Positions 33,370 to 44,002 of a DNA stretch of 64,000 nucleotides are shown in pieces (within the stretch, counting starts at the first letter, position 1; each line of letters begins with the position of its first letter). The stretch covers positions 15,811,194 to 15,875,193 of the forward strand of contig OX328102.1 of assembly GCA_946811185.2 (NCBI GenBank), written 5' to 3'. This DNA comes from Hippopus hippopus. Lineage: Eukaryota; Mollusca; Bivalvia; Cardiida; Cardiidae. The notes under the pieces are model-generated. The model had not been told where the DNA came from, searched no databases, and worked only from the letters and a program-made list of their open reading frames with translations. The translations under genes and the position numbers were made by a program.

Positions 33370-33838
33370 TAATAGTTGTAAGGTCAGGTAGCAGGGGACT
33401 TGATTCGCCACAGCCGTGTACAAGTTTCTTTATTATACTGCAAAGAAATTTCTCGTGATCTGATTGGATAATATGCCTCGAACATATATATCATGTACAC
33501 TGGCAAAACCAACGTAAAAGCAGTTTCCCTTACGGGAGCCCCGTATACATGTCTACACTATCAACACAACATACAAAATGGCGGCGTCGATCAAGATTAA
33601 CATCAAGATTATGCGCCAAGCTGCACGTTTTAGCACGTATTACCAAGGTTTCAGTGACGTCAGTTCCCAGTGACGTCAGTTTTCATTGAAATGGGGCACT
33701 CAGAAGGGAAATTCTACTTCGTCAGCGTACTCAATTTTTGAAACCAAAAAACAGGTAAAATTCGCTTAACAAACGTTGGAATGGTAAAACTTTGCAGTAT
33801 GATAAATTCGTTGTACGGTCAGGTGGCAGGGGACTTTA
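33370..33838 (-). mobile_element. Family E element, copy 2 (reverse)
   Basis: GTTGTAAGGTCAGGTAGCAG marks a deleted hairpin. From 33427 the body runs in reverse relative to copy 1 (CTTTATTATACTGCAAAG, CCCCGTATACATG, two TGACGTCA). It ends at CGTTGTACGGTCAGGTGGC. It contains CAAAATGGCGGCG, a YY1-like word. Confidence 0.75.
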
Positions 33839-35395
33839 TTAGTTGTACGGTCAGGTGGCAGGGGACTTGGAAACTTGTTCACGGCTGTGGTGAATCATGT
33901 CGCCACCTCGCCTTCGGCTCGGGACGACATGATTCACCACAGCCGTGAACAAGTTTCCAAGTCCCTGCCACCTGACCGTACAACGAATTTATCATACTGC
34001 AAAGTTTTACCATTCCAACGTGTATGTAAAAGCGAACTTTCCCTGTTATAGTCTCACGAATTAAGTACGCTGACGAAATAGAATTTCCCTTCAGAGTGCC
34101 CAAATTCGATGAAAACTGACGTCACTGAGAACTGAAATCACTTAAATCTTGGTAAAACGTGCAGTTTGGTGCTTAAACTTGATGATGTCAAGTGTTGCGA
34201 TAGACATTCGAAGTAATTTTATTTAAACATGGATTTAAACAACTTCAAGGAATGTGACTATACATTTCAATGATTTGTTGGCAAAAGTAAACGACCATCA
34301 GTTGCCTCAAACGATTATTGGGTCATCCTTTTTGAAGTTACAATGTATGAATTTCGACACTTCACAATTTGCTTACCTGACGAAGGGATGCTCGTTTTAA
34401 CCCCGTGCATTGGTTTTAGAATGACAACAAACGATATACCAGGTACATGTGAAGTATATGGTGGCATATTTCTGCCGCGAGATACGAGATAGCTATTGCA
34501 ATAATTTAAGAGAGCTATCGTGATAAAACAAAGTTTCCTGGAAATATTATCTAGATAAAAAAATTCACGATAAAAATATCACGATAATTCTAACTGTTAT
34601 CATGATATTTTTTGCTTTCGTGCCCATAACTGACACTCACGGTATCTATAATCAGATACGGTTTCGGAACATCTTCGTCTACAACCTTATGAATTCTCCT
34701 TTTCCCTGAATGGTTTTAAAGTTGCTCGTAGGAGGCATTTCGAGTCGTCTTTGTGATCTTATAGACTTCTATTCATTTCGAGTCTTGTCAAAATTTACCA
34801 ATTAAGCTACAATTGTGAATGATTAGACATTTTACTTACTGCAATATTGTGAAGTCAAAAACTACCGAGTTCATCCAAATGATGAATTTTCTATTTATAG
34901 ATATCGTGAAACGGATAGAACTATCACGATAATTTTATCTCGAATGTCAGCTTCGTGCACGATTGAGAAATTTCGCGTTAAAATATTAAGTTTATCGTGA
35001 TATTTTTTTCAGGAAACTTTTCGCTTTCTCGATAGGAAACTTTAATCTGTCGCGATAGTTTTCTAAAATTATCATGAAAGTTATCTCGTATCTCGTGGCA
35101 GAAATATGCCACCATAGAAGTGTTATATTTATTTATTTTCAAAAATAACCCATTCCTTCCGCTTTAATGATAACCATCAAGAGAAACTAGGTATAATCTG
35201 GTGCTGTCTTGTGGGTGGCTCGTACCTATTGACGCCGCCATTTTGGATGTTGTGTTGAAAGCGTATTTATGTATACAGGGATCCCGAAATTGAAACTGCT
35301 TTTACGTGGATTTTGCCAGTGTACATGAATATATATTCGGGGTATATTATCCAATCAGATCGCGAGACATTTCTTTGCAGTTTAATAATAATTTT
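33839..35395 (+). mobile_element. Family E element, copy 3, split by a nested foldback
   Basis: It starts head-to-head with copy 2. The hairpin at about 33845-33991 has long arms (GTTGTACGGTCAGGTGGCAG) and loop around CCTTCGGC. The body continues to 34456, resumes at 35117 and ends CTTTGCAGTTTAATAAT. This copy defines the sequence expected after AACAACTTCAAGGAATGTGA in an uninterrupted E element, which is used to place the junction at 60,280. Confidence 0.7.
34457..35116. mobile_element. 660-bp foldback/MITE nested in family E
   Basis: The termini TATGGTGGCATATTTCTGCC and its inverted copy GGCAGAAATATGCCACCATA are nearly perfect over about 35 bp, continuing with ATACGAGATAGCT-type words. Subterminal ATCGTGATA repeats occur in both halves. 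TA flanks the TGGTGG ends on both sides, so a TA target duplication is possible. No ORF. Confidence 0.75.
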
Positions 35396-35397
35396 TT

Positions 35398-35616
35398 TAT
35401 CACACAATCCCGAATTCTAATGACCCTGAGCTGGAAGGCTTTTGAAAACATTGGGGGAAAAGGAGAAAATTCTGCTAACCAGCATTTTCTCCTGTTTCCC
35501 AAATGTTTCCATCATTTTAAAGACAAATCTCCCAATTTGAGACACAATCAGTTTGTCGTCTGCAAATCCTTCCAGTTTGGACAAGTCTAAGATTCTGTCG
35601 TTTGGTAAAAAGTTAA
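35398..35616 (+). mobile_element. MITE family C, copy 11
   Basis: CACACAATCCCGAATTCTAA to GGTAAAAAGTTAA. The hairpin has mismatches (ACATTGGGGGAAAAGGAG / CTCCTGTTTCCC). Its right-hand TTAA is shared with the next element. Confidence 0.75.
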
Positions 35617-35792
35617 ATGCAAATTTCAAGCCGAAAGTAAAATCTTGATATTGTGATTTTAAAGTTAGTTGTCCCGGAGAAGCATATCGGACAGTGTAGA
35701 TCCAAGATCAGACTGTGCGTTCTGTGCAGTCTAATCTTGATCTATACTTTCCACATAACCACTTTGAGCCACGCTTAGCAGCCCTAGGTTAG
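35617..35792 (-). mobile_element. MITE family B, copy 10, abutting family C
   Basis: Begins immediately at the family C end (GCAAATTTCAAGCCGAAAGT) and runs through hairpin AGATCAGACTGTGCG-TTC-TGTGCAGTCTAATCT to CTTAGCAGCCCTAGGTTA. Confidence 0.7.
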
Positions 35793-36159
35793 CCGCTTTA
35801 TGACATTGAACAAGCATCACAGAAATTTGAATAACCCGTTTCCTGCATTTTGAGAACTTTAAAGATGTCTCTTCAATGCATCCTGTTTTGTGTAGGCTTC
35901 TTTTAAACACTCCTTGCGGCGTATTTGATATGGCTTCTTTCTGACACGCCGTCTTTCAGAAATTGACTGATTAATCAAGTTTGTCGCTCGAAGTATACTG
36001 AAAGTATATTATAACCTGTAGTTGTAGACTAAAAAAAAAAATGAAGAAACTCCTTCCTGCTTTCATCAAAATAATTATCCTGTTTCTAAACCCAGTGGGT
36101 TTTTAAAACACATTTACTACAAACGACTTTGGTGTTTGTTTACTTGTTTTTGTTTAAAG

Positions 36160-36620
36160 CCGTTTTAAACATTTTTTCTGTATTTATATCGCGCCGGCCA
36201 GTGCACCTATCAATGCTTTACTCATCCGAGAGCGGAAGATCAGTAGGAAACGTACACGATAGTTCTTCAACTTCTTGCGACAGGATCCATTCCTCTCTAA
36301 CCGTTGAACATCGTTTTGATGATGGCAATGTGGGACAGCAGCCAGTGGCTTGAGAAGAACAATTTGCGAAGTACTGGTAAAAACAAACTTCAGCAAAGCA
36401 TGGACTTGTATGAGCAATAGCCGTACCGATATAGTTGGAATAGCATTGGGACGGCGTACAACACCATACAAACACTATACATTCTTTCCAGGATTTTCTT
36501 GTACCATTACTTCGCGCAACACTCCATCCTAGCCTCTGGCTGTTTTCCCACACCATCGAAACATCGCTAAAGGTGAGACAGAGGAAAGAATCTTGTGGCA
36601 TTGACCAGCATGAGTCAACC
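36160..36620. repeat. Composite of SINE pieces in alternating orientation
   Basis: 36160-36235 is a reverse tail (ATCGCGCCGGCCAGTGCACC). 36270-36475 is a forward body (CTTGCGACAGGATCCATTCC, CAGCAGCCAGTGGCTTGAGA, GACGGCGTACAACACC). 36500-36620 is a reverse body (CTCTGGCTGTTTTCCCACAC). No tRNA head remains in any piece. A minus frame of 138 codons across it is repeat-derived. Confidence 0.55.
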
Positions 36621-36851
36621 GGTTTTAAAAGCAATCTTTTAAAATATGGATACTCAAAATATTGTAAGCTCTAAATAATGCTTGAAACAAAAGGAAAAAA
36701 ACTTCTTCTTCTGTAAGAACTTCTTCTTTTGTCAACTCCTTCTTTCAAAGGGGAAATTGCTCCTTTGTACTCATTTTTTCTTTCGTCAAAATGTTTTAAA
36801 ATTAGCCTGTTGCAGGGCGCAAAAAAATCGTCTGCAGTAGGTAGCAAGCTA

Positions 36852-37078
36852 ACTCCTATACCAGACGACAAAATTTCAGACTTGTCACAATCAATAAAAT
36901 TTGCAGACGACAAATTAAATGTAGCTTAAAGGATAGAATTTGTCTCAGAAAGGGTAGAAAGCATTGAGGAAAGAGAAGAAAATGCTGGTCAATAGCAGTT
37001 TCTTCTTTTTCCGCAATGTTTTCTAAAGCCTACGCCCTCTGCGTTGTTAAATCCCTGGATGGTTCGGTAATGACTTAA
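36852..37078 (-). mobile_element. MITE family C, copy 12
   Basis: CTAACTCCTATACCAGACGA to GTTCGGTAATGACTTAA. The hairpin has decayed arms (GAAGAAAATGCTGG / TTTCTTCTTTTTCCGCAATG). Confidence 0.65.
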
Positions 37079-37171
37079 TCAGACTTAATTCTCGTTGAAG
37101 TTCGATATCCTATTACCTGAATCAAGTTTCCGCTAATTTATCCCTTGAAATACTGTGAACACTGTAAGGTG

Positions 37172-37268
37172 ATTTTGCGGACAGCACAGGCAAAGATCAT
37201 ACTGAACCTTTTCAGTTATTTTTTAAGAAGATGCAGTCTGATCTTTGATCTACACTCTCTCCTAGAGT
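37172..37268. repeat. Family B core with insertion
   Basis: TTGCGGACAGCACAGGCAAA, then about 30 extra bases inside the hairpin loop (CAGTTATTTTTTAAG), then GATGCAGTCTGATCTTTGATC. Confidence 0.5.
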
Positions 37269-37740
37269 CTACTTTGATTCGCCTCTACAATCTCTTCGAA
37301 TTGGCATAATTGCATCTTTCTCACAGACTGAAAATTTACGCAGTCTCAAAACGCTAACGCTTTATCACATATACAAGCACTTCTTTAGTCGGTAGTGTTT
37401 GAAACAGTATGGAAATAAAAGGGGAAATAACCCGCTTATTTCCCTAAATGTTTTACCTACTGTTAAAAAAAAAATACTTTTCTTTCCTTTATTCTTTTGG
37501 TCCTGTGTTTGATGGACTTTAGTATATTAAAAAAGTCTGTTCGTCAAAGGGTGAACACAATAGAGACGATCCAAAACAATTTACGGGTTATTTTACTGTT
37601 ATTTCAAAGAAGCAGTTTGCTGGCTTCCATGGATATTCGAGAAGCCGCCCTGGAAAAAGGTTGAAGTGTGCGTCAGTCTAAAATAGCTTGGTATATTTCA
37701 GTGATGACAGGTAATGACTGACGAAGAGCTTGATGTTTTA
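37269..37740. other. No recognisable feature
   Basis: Nothing supported on either strand. Confidence 0.5.
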
Positions 37741-37995
37741 GGTATACCCTGTGAAAAGGGGCTTAATGCATCTGCAAAAAGTATCGCCTCATGTCAGTCT
37801 GCGCAATCCGCACAGCCTGACCTGGGCCGAAACATTTTGCTTTTGGTCAATTGTATGCATGTCCAAGGACCAGTTTACCTCAGGATTCAGTCGTTAGCGA
37901 AAATGGAAAAAAGGATCAACGATAATGTGATGACTTCCATAGTATAATGCATTACGGAGGTGCATTTAGCTCCCTTTTGCCAGAGCATGGCTGAT
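37741..37995 (+). mobile_element. MITE family A, copy 15
   Basis: GGTATACCCTGTGAAAAGGG to CAGAGCATGGCTGAT. Hairpin with several mismatches (ATGTCAGTCTGCGCAATCCG). Confidence 0.75.
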
Positions 37996-40039
37996 TTGTT
38001 TTGTGTCTTTCTAGAATGTAATCAGTGCTAGTCTGAGCTTCTACAGTATCTTATTCAAAGACACTAACACGTGACTAGCAGCCTCGCTCGCGGAAATCAA
38101 GCAAGAATTTTACAGATCACAAATATTATTCCGTAACCGGTGATACAAGTTCATACAGTAACAGCTATGTACGAGTATGTCTGTTTTTACTTTGACCTCT
38201 TTTCTTTATAAAAATCTAATAATCATTTTGATCAACTTCGTTGTTTGATATCACATCATCTTTTTTCCCCATTGTGATGGCATATTTATAAAGAAATCAA
38301 AGCGGATGAAATGTATCAAATTCATGACTAAATTAAAAAGAAAACAAAAACGCTAAAAAATGACAATACTTATCAGCTACGACTGAATATCGACGCTTAC
38401 AATGGTAATTGCCTGTCAGACATTTTGATTTTGACAGAGAGAGTAGTGGTTCTAAAGAGACGGAAGATAAAACCTATATCTTTATGCGGCCCTGTTGACA
38501 TAACCTCCATATCATAGCTACATACTGTCCAGCAGATTTGCTTCTCAGGACCTCGGGCCTTTGATTTCCATATCTCTTTCTGAACATAGTCTGTTGTGGT
38601 ACCCTGAGGCAAGTCACTTTTAGAGCCGCGAGGCATTAAGGATGTAAACCGAACATCATGAGTACTTTTTACCTGCATATTTTCTAGCTAACAAACGTCA
38701 GTTCTCGTAAATAAGTAACAGAACTGTGCTATTGTGTCAGATATAGTAATAAACAACAATCCCCCACCAAAAAAGAAAAAAAAAAAAATAGCATTTTGGT
38801 TCTAGTAATTTTATACATATACATGTATATTTGAATGTAATTTCTTGTTCATAAGATCTAAGGTTTTACTTTAAATGATACTACAAAAAAAAATATGTGA
38901 CTTGAGCCTTATCTAGTGACTCACTGTTGCCGTTATGCTATATCATGTATGTTTTTTTCGGTTCTTTCACATCGCGTCCACGACAACTTGTTAGGTAGTT
39001 TCCGTGCTCATCGCGGCTTTGTAATCTGTTTTGAGAAATAAATTGCAACAACAACGTAACTATTTATCTCTCCTGAGTTCCTTAAACTTTGTTTGCAAGA
39101 AACTGTACGATAATTAAGATGGATATTTAGGACAAGTTCGAAAGGTCCAATTGGTTTTCAATTCGAAGAGTTGATTTTCTTTCAGTACGTTTATACACAA
39201 ATTAGCATTTTTACCGGCGTAGCAGAATAATTTCGCTTTGACCTTATTGTTATTCAAGTGAAATGAGTGCATACTCATTTGTCCTTGGATAATAATGAGT
39301 AAACTATGCCGAAAAGTATGAGTAAGTGTGGAAATTTGCGGGTGTTTAACGAGAACATTCGTGGCTGATTGAACAATCACATTATTATGGCAGTTATTTA
39401 TGTAAAAGTGCACAGTATGGCAGCGAAGATGCTAAACACTGGGAAGACACTTATAATCTAAAACAGTACTTATCAAATGGTTTTAATGAAATGATGAGCT
39501 TTTTATTTTGTTCAGTGGCCTAAAGAGGGGCGTTCAACTGTTTTGTTAGTATCATGTGCCTTGAATTATTTTTTTTTTTAAAAAGCGGTGTAAAATCGCA
39601 TATTTCAATTTATCGATGTTTCTAAAAGGTTTTAATTTTATATATACGCAGTTGATCTCTTTCTCGTTTACTATTAAATTATATTCACTTTTTTATTGGG
39701 GGGGGGGGGTGAAATAATGACCTGGCCACACTCTAGGTGCCTGTGGATCGCATGCCCAAAATCATGGGAGGTTTTTGTGTCTATTTTTGTGTGAAGCGTA
39801 CGCAAATGTGAATGGGAACGTAATTTGAGGAATCAATGATATTTGAACTTATTTTGGGAATTGTAATCGACTCGAATTTCCAAATAATGTCTGATGATGC
39901 TTGAAAAAAGAATCTACATTGGTAGCCTGGTTTAATTAACCGTCTCCAAGTAAACCCATTAGAGGGTCTAATAAACCCAGTGCACATTGACAGTCTTGAT
40001 GAAATACCCCAGTAATTGTTTTCGTAAAGAATGTCTGGC
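37996..40039. other. Longest repeat-poor stretch; one possible exon
   Basis: About 2 kb without local repeat families. A minus frame at 38678-38397 (93 codons, ends at a TAA) has a more balanced base composition than its surroundings and includes CWTVCSYDMEVMS and IGFIFRLFRT. I recognise no domain. It might be an exon of an unidentified host gene or chance. Confidence 0.3.
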
Positions 40040-40325
40040 CGAGTCTGGCAGCTCAGTCGGCCAGGTTCATCGCTTACATTTTTCAGGAGGGTTGTAGGTT
40101 CGAAACACCAGCTCGACCAAATTCTTTCCCATGACTAATGACAGCTATTGCAACAAGATTAATTTCTCTCTCAACACTGATCATTGTTTCGATGATAGTT
40201 ATGTAGGAAAGCAGCCATTGGATTAGGAAGAATATATTGCGAAGTACTGGTGGCATAAACTCTAGAACTGGCCGCCGCCGATATAAATGAAATAATGCTG
40301 AAACGGCGTGAAACACCTTACACAC
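40040..40325 (+). mobile_element. tRNA-derived SINE, copy 6
   Basis: Head GAGTCTGGCAGCTCAGTCGG (A box) and TTGTAGGTTCGAAACACC (B box), then AGCTCGACCAAATTC. Body CATTGTTTCGATGATAGTTA and AAGCAGCCATTGG. Tail GATATAAATGAAATAATGC, then AACGGCGTGAAACACC. Confidence 0.75.
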
Positions 40326-40489
40326 AAACAGAAATATTGAATGTAGAATGCAAAGCGGACAGTGTAAATCAAAGATATGAAAAGGAACTTTAGGGTAAGT
40401 TGTCTGAGTAGTCATCTAAAGATTACTAAAAACCGAATTTTTAAAACGAACTCAAAATGAGTAATGATTCTTTAGAGCGAACGGGACAA

Positions 40490-40759
40490 TATATGGCCTG
40501 CGACATACATAAGGGGCATTCGGACATTTGCGTAAAGTGTCGTCTCGGATCAGCCTGCGCAGTCCGCTCAGGCCGATCCGAGACGACACTTTCCGAGAAC
40601 ATTCGATTTTGTCCTACAGTAGACTTGCGCGAAACAGAAAATTATATAGGAACGAAAAGTGTAGTCTCGGATTAGCCTGCGCGGACTGCGCAGGCTGATC
40701 CGAGACTACAATTTACGCAAATGTCCGATTACTCCTTTTCGCATGTTGCAAGCCATATC
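40490..40759. mobile_element. MITE family D, copy 4
   Basis: ATATGGCCTGCGACATACAT to CATGTTGCAAGCCATAT. Both hairpins are present. The second has a matched substitution (TAGTCTCGGATTAGCC / GATCCGAGACTACA). Confidence 0.8.
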
Positions 40760-40761
40760 AT

Positions 40762-40835
40762 AGTAGATAAAGATCAGGATGTACAAACAATGCAATCTGA
40801 TCTTATACTTGATTTACAGTGTTTGAGAGATATTC
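40762..40835. repeat. Family B core fragment
   Basis: AGTAGATAAAGATCAGGATG and CAATCTGATCTTATACTTG. Abuts family D copy 4. Confidence 0.4.
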
Positions 40836-41040
40836 AGACCAGCGAAATTTTGGTATTATAAAGGCTTTTGTTCTGATGACATACGTATTTTTCAGTATTT
40901 GATACTATAACGGTTACCGTAAACATTTTCCCTCTGTAGAGAAACAGTTTCCTTATATAGAAGTAGCAGGAATTTATTCGGAGTAGAAAAATGTCCAACT
41001 ATTGAAATGCAAACATGTGATTGTATTGAAATGAAACTTG

Positions 41041-41089
41041 TAGAGAGAGAGCGAGAGAGAGAGAAAGAGAGACGGAGAGAGACAGAGGC

Positions 41090-41126
<37 letters not shown>
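41041..41126. repeat. (GA)n/(CAGA)n tract
   Basis: About 85 bp of purine-rich GAGAGA with a terminal (CAGA)n. Confidence 0.9.
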
Positions 41127-41431
41127 TTTACAGTAGTAATGCTCATTTTTCAAATAGCACCTTCTCGGTTTTTGATGAATTAATTTCTTTGCAAAAAAGC
41201 AAAAACAATTATATTCATTTATTATAATGATTTTAACAAATGAAGATGTTGTACTACAAGGATTTCGACGTAACATTATACACCTTCAGTGCTGATCAGT
41301 GTGCAGTGCCTAACGAAGACTGTAGACAGATAATAAAATCCGCGTGATCAACGACGTGATATGAACGTCTCCCTCCCCTTTTCCAATATCCAAGAAAATT
41401 CTTACATACAGAAGAAACGCTCAAACCGAAA

Positions 41432-41650
41432 CTAAACAATCCCGTTTTTTTACAACTCCGGGAGAGAAGTCTTTTGAAAACACTGTGCGAAAAGGAGAAA
41501 ATGCCGGTACCCGGCATTTTCTCCTTTTCTCACATTGTTTTCCAACCATTCAAAGAAAATTTTTCACCATTTCAGCCACATTTAATTTGTCGTCTGCAAC
41601 TGCTTTCAATTTGGACTGGTTTTAAATCTTGTCGTCTTGGAAAGAGTTAA
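41432..41650 (+). mobile_element. MITE family C, copy 13
   Basis: ACTAAACAATCCCGTTTTTT to TTGGAAAGAGTTAA. The loop GCCGG-TACC-CGGC is a compensated change relative to GCTGG...CCAGC. Confidence 0.8.
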
Positions 41651-41727
41651 TTAATTTCTCGAGAACCCGGTGTGAATTGGAGAATTCTCATCTCGTCGTA
41701 ATTTCCCGACAAAGGAAAGAAAATATA

Positions 41728-41989
41728 TGAGCCGACTAGTGGCAAAAGCGGACTTAATGCATCTCCGTAATGCATTGTACCAAGCAAGACATTATATAAT
41801 TATGGATCCATACAACCGAGTTTGTTCAACAACTGACTGAAACGTGGGGTAGAATGGTCTTTGGACATACAGAAAATTGACCAAAATCAAAAAGTTTCTG
41901 ACCAGGTCAACCTGCGCAAGTCGCGCAGGCTGACTTGGGAGACCTTTTGCTGATGCTTTAAGCCCCCTTTTCACAGAGCACGACTCATA
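41728..41989 (-). mobile_element. MITE family A, copy 16
   Basis: TGAGCCGACTAGTGGCAAAA to CAGAGCACGACTCAT. Hairpin GGTCAACCTGCGCAAGTCGCGCAGGCTGAC. Confidence 0.8.
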
Positions 41990-42089
41990 TAATGTTTGTC
42001 TATAGTCTTATACGGGAATTCGTAAGGAACGTTGAAATGCTTTAAATGAGCTTTTTGAACATCATAGACTAGACTCATGACCGTATTTC

Positions 42090-42383
42090 CGAGCCTGGCA
42101 GCTCAGTCGGTAACGTTCAGGGCTTGAAAACCAGGGGTTCACTGGTTCAAATCCCCAGCTCGACGAATCATTTTTCGAGGACTAATGATAGTCATTGCGA
42201 CAGGATTCATTCCTCTCTCAACTGTGATCGTTCTTTCGACGACTGTTATGTGGGAAAGCAACCAGTAGTTTTAGAAGAAAATTGTGAAAAATACTTGTAA
42301 AAGGAACCCACAGGAAAGCATGAATTGGTTCACTGGCTGCCATGATATTACTAAAAAAATGTTGAAAAACGGCGTTAAACGTA
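42090..42383 (+). mobile_element. tRNA-derived SINE, copy 7 (best copy)
   Basis: Head GAGCCTGGCAGCTCAGTCGG (A box) and CACTGGTTCAAATCCCC (B box) with correct spacing, then CAGCTCGACGAATCATTTTT. Body GATAGTCATTGCGACAGGA, TTTCGACGACTGTTATGTG and GGAAAGCAACCAGTAG. Tail GATATTACTAAAAAAATG, AAACGGCGTTAAACG. RNA polymerase III promoter boxes look usable. Confidence 0.8.
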
Positions 42384-42440
42384 ATGTTGCCCGAAGAAAT
42401 TTACTCATCACCAGGCGACAAAATTGCACACTCCTAAAAA

Positions 42441-42667
42441 TTTATGCTTTACCACACAATCTCGACTTTTAATGACCCTCTGGAAAAAGTTTTTGAAAAC
42501 ATTGTGGGAAAAGGAGAAAATGCTGGTAACCAGCATTTTCTCCTTTTCCCACAACGTTTTCTACCTCATCAAGGACAAATTCCGTCATTTGGACCAGCTT
42601 TGAATTGTCGATTGCAAATGCTTTCAATTTGGACTGGTATAAAGTTTTTTCGTTTGGTGAAGGGTTA
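42441..42667 (+). mobile_element. MITE family C, copy 14
   Basis: AATTTATGCTTTACCACACA to GGTGAAGGGTTAA. Hairpin arms ACATTGTGGGAAAAGGAG / CTCCTTTTCCCACAACGT. Confidence 0.85.
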
Positions 42668-42765
42668 AAAGCATTTGCAGACAACATACTCAATGTGGCT
42701 CAAATATGGCTCTAAGATGGTGGAAAACAGTGTGAGGTAACAATTGGAAAAAATGATGTTTGTCG
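42668..42765 (-). repeat. Family C long-arm fragment
   Basis: GCATTTGCAGACAACATACT, CAATGTGGCTCAAATATGG and GGTGGAAAACAGTGTGAGG. Inverted relative to, and abutting, copy 14. Confidence 0.55.
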
Positions 42766-42844
42766 TTTGTGCCATTTATAATAAAAAAATAACTAATCGA
42801 AAACTCTCGTATAATCTTAGATAAGATAGCTACCATTGTAATCT

Positions 42845-42886
42845 CTGTCTGTCTCTGTCTCTCTGTCTCTTTGGTTTTCTGTCCCC

Positions 42887-42921
<35 letters not shown>

Positions 42922-42974
42922 AGTATCTCTGTCTTTCTCTCTCTCTCTGTCTCTCTTCCTTAGTCTCTTTGTTT

Positions 42975-43005
<31 letters not shown>

Positions 43006-43198
43006 GTCTCTCTCTGTCTCTTTGTCTTTCTTACTCTCTCTCTCTTTGTCTCTCTCTATGTCTCTCATTCTCTTCGTCTTTCTTACTCTCTCTCTGTCTC
43101 TCTCTGTCCCTTTTTGTATCTCTCTCGATCTGTCTGTCTGACTGTCTTTCTCTTTCTCTCTCTCTCTCGGTCTCTCTCTGTCTCTCTCTCGTTGAGTG
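42845..43198. repeat. Long pyrimidine-rich (CT)n/(CTGT)n tract
   Basis: About 350 bp almost free of purines apart from scattered G and A. Open frames in it translate to Ser/Leu repeats and are not genes. Confidence 0.95.
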
Positions 43199-43213
43199 TT
43201 AAAATACAATATT

Positions 43214-43252
43214 CGTGTGCGTGTGTGTGTGGGGGGGAGGGGGGGGGGGGGA
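43214..43252. repeat. (GT)n then G-tract
   Basis: GTGTGCGTGTGTGTGTGG followed by about 20 G with one A. Confidence 0.9.
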
Positions 43253-43575
43253 AAGAAGCGTTGCTGGCCGAAATATTTCACATTATATTTCTAGATAGTG
43301 CTGTAATCCGGGTTTTAAAAAATTCCCTGTCGTTGATAGAAAGTATCAGGAATCATTAACGATGGAATAAAGCAAAATACGTCTATCTCGTTTTTTGTTT
43401 TAAAAGTGAGTGACATGCCAAGAAATAAAACGTCAAATCTTTGAAACTGTTTAGACATTTGCTGTTGTCGTGGTTTCGTGTTGCAGTCGTTTATTGCGGA
43501 GCGTAACAGAATGTTTTTCAGAGACAGACAATCTTGGTGAAAACAAAAACAAAATTTTGTTTTGTTTGTTTTGTG

Positions 43576-43743
43576 TTAACTCTGTACAAGACGACGAAAA
43601 AGGGAGAAAATGCTGGTAAACAACTTTTCTTTTTTCCACACATTGTTTTCTTAACTTTCAAAAGCAAATCCCATCATTGCAGTAACATTTTATATGTTAT
43701 CTGCAAATGCTTCCATTATGGACGAGCAAGAACGTTTTTTATC
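43576..43743 (+). mobile_element. MITE family C, copy 15
   Basis: GTTAACTCTGTACAAGACGA at the left. The hairpin is reduced (AAAAGGGAGAAAATGCTGG / CAACTTTTCTTTTTTCC). The right end merges with family B at 43744. Confidence 0.6.
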
Positions 43744-43945
43744 ACTTGAACTGCTAAATAAGTGAAATGAAACTTTCAAGCCGAAAGTAAAAGCACAAAT
43801 TTTGCTATTTCAAAGTTACCTTTGAGGAAAAAAAATCTCCTTATCGGACAGTGTAGATTCAAGATCAGACTGCACGTTCTGTGCAGTCTGATCTTGATCT
43901 ACACTGTCCACAAAAGGTCCTTGAGTCGCGCTTAGCAGCCGAATC
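43744..43945 (-). mobile_element. MITE family B, copy 11
   Basis: ACTTGAACTGCTAAATAAGT to CGCGCTTAGCAGCC. Perfect hairpin AGATCAGACTGCACG-TTC-TGTGCAGTCTGATCT. The right TTAA end is lost. Confidence 0.75.
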
Positions 43946-44002
43946 GCAAAAGGTCCTCTTCCACAGCGTCGGTACAGTCCGGGATTGTCTTGATGCTTAG
44001 AC

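Noticed and set aside
36218..36634. 138-codon minus frame
   Set aside because: Lies entirely across SINE fragments in alternating orientation.
42090..42170. tRNA genes at SINE heads (also 2951, 8211, 20655, 40040)
   Set aside because: A and B boxes are present but acceptor stems do not pair and each head continues into the same SINE body.
42969..43202. Ser/Leu-rich frame
   Set aside because: Translation of the CT microsatellite.
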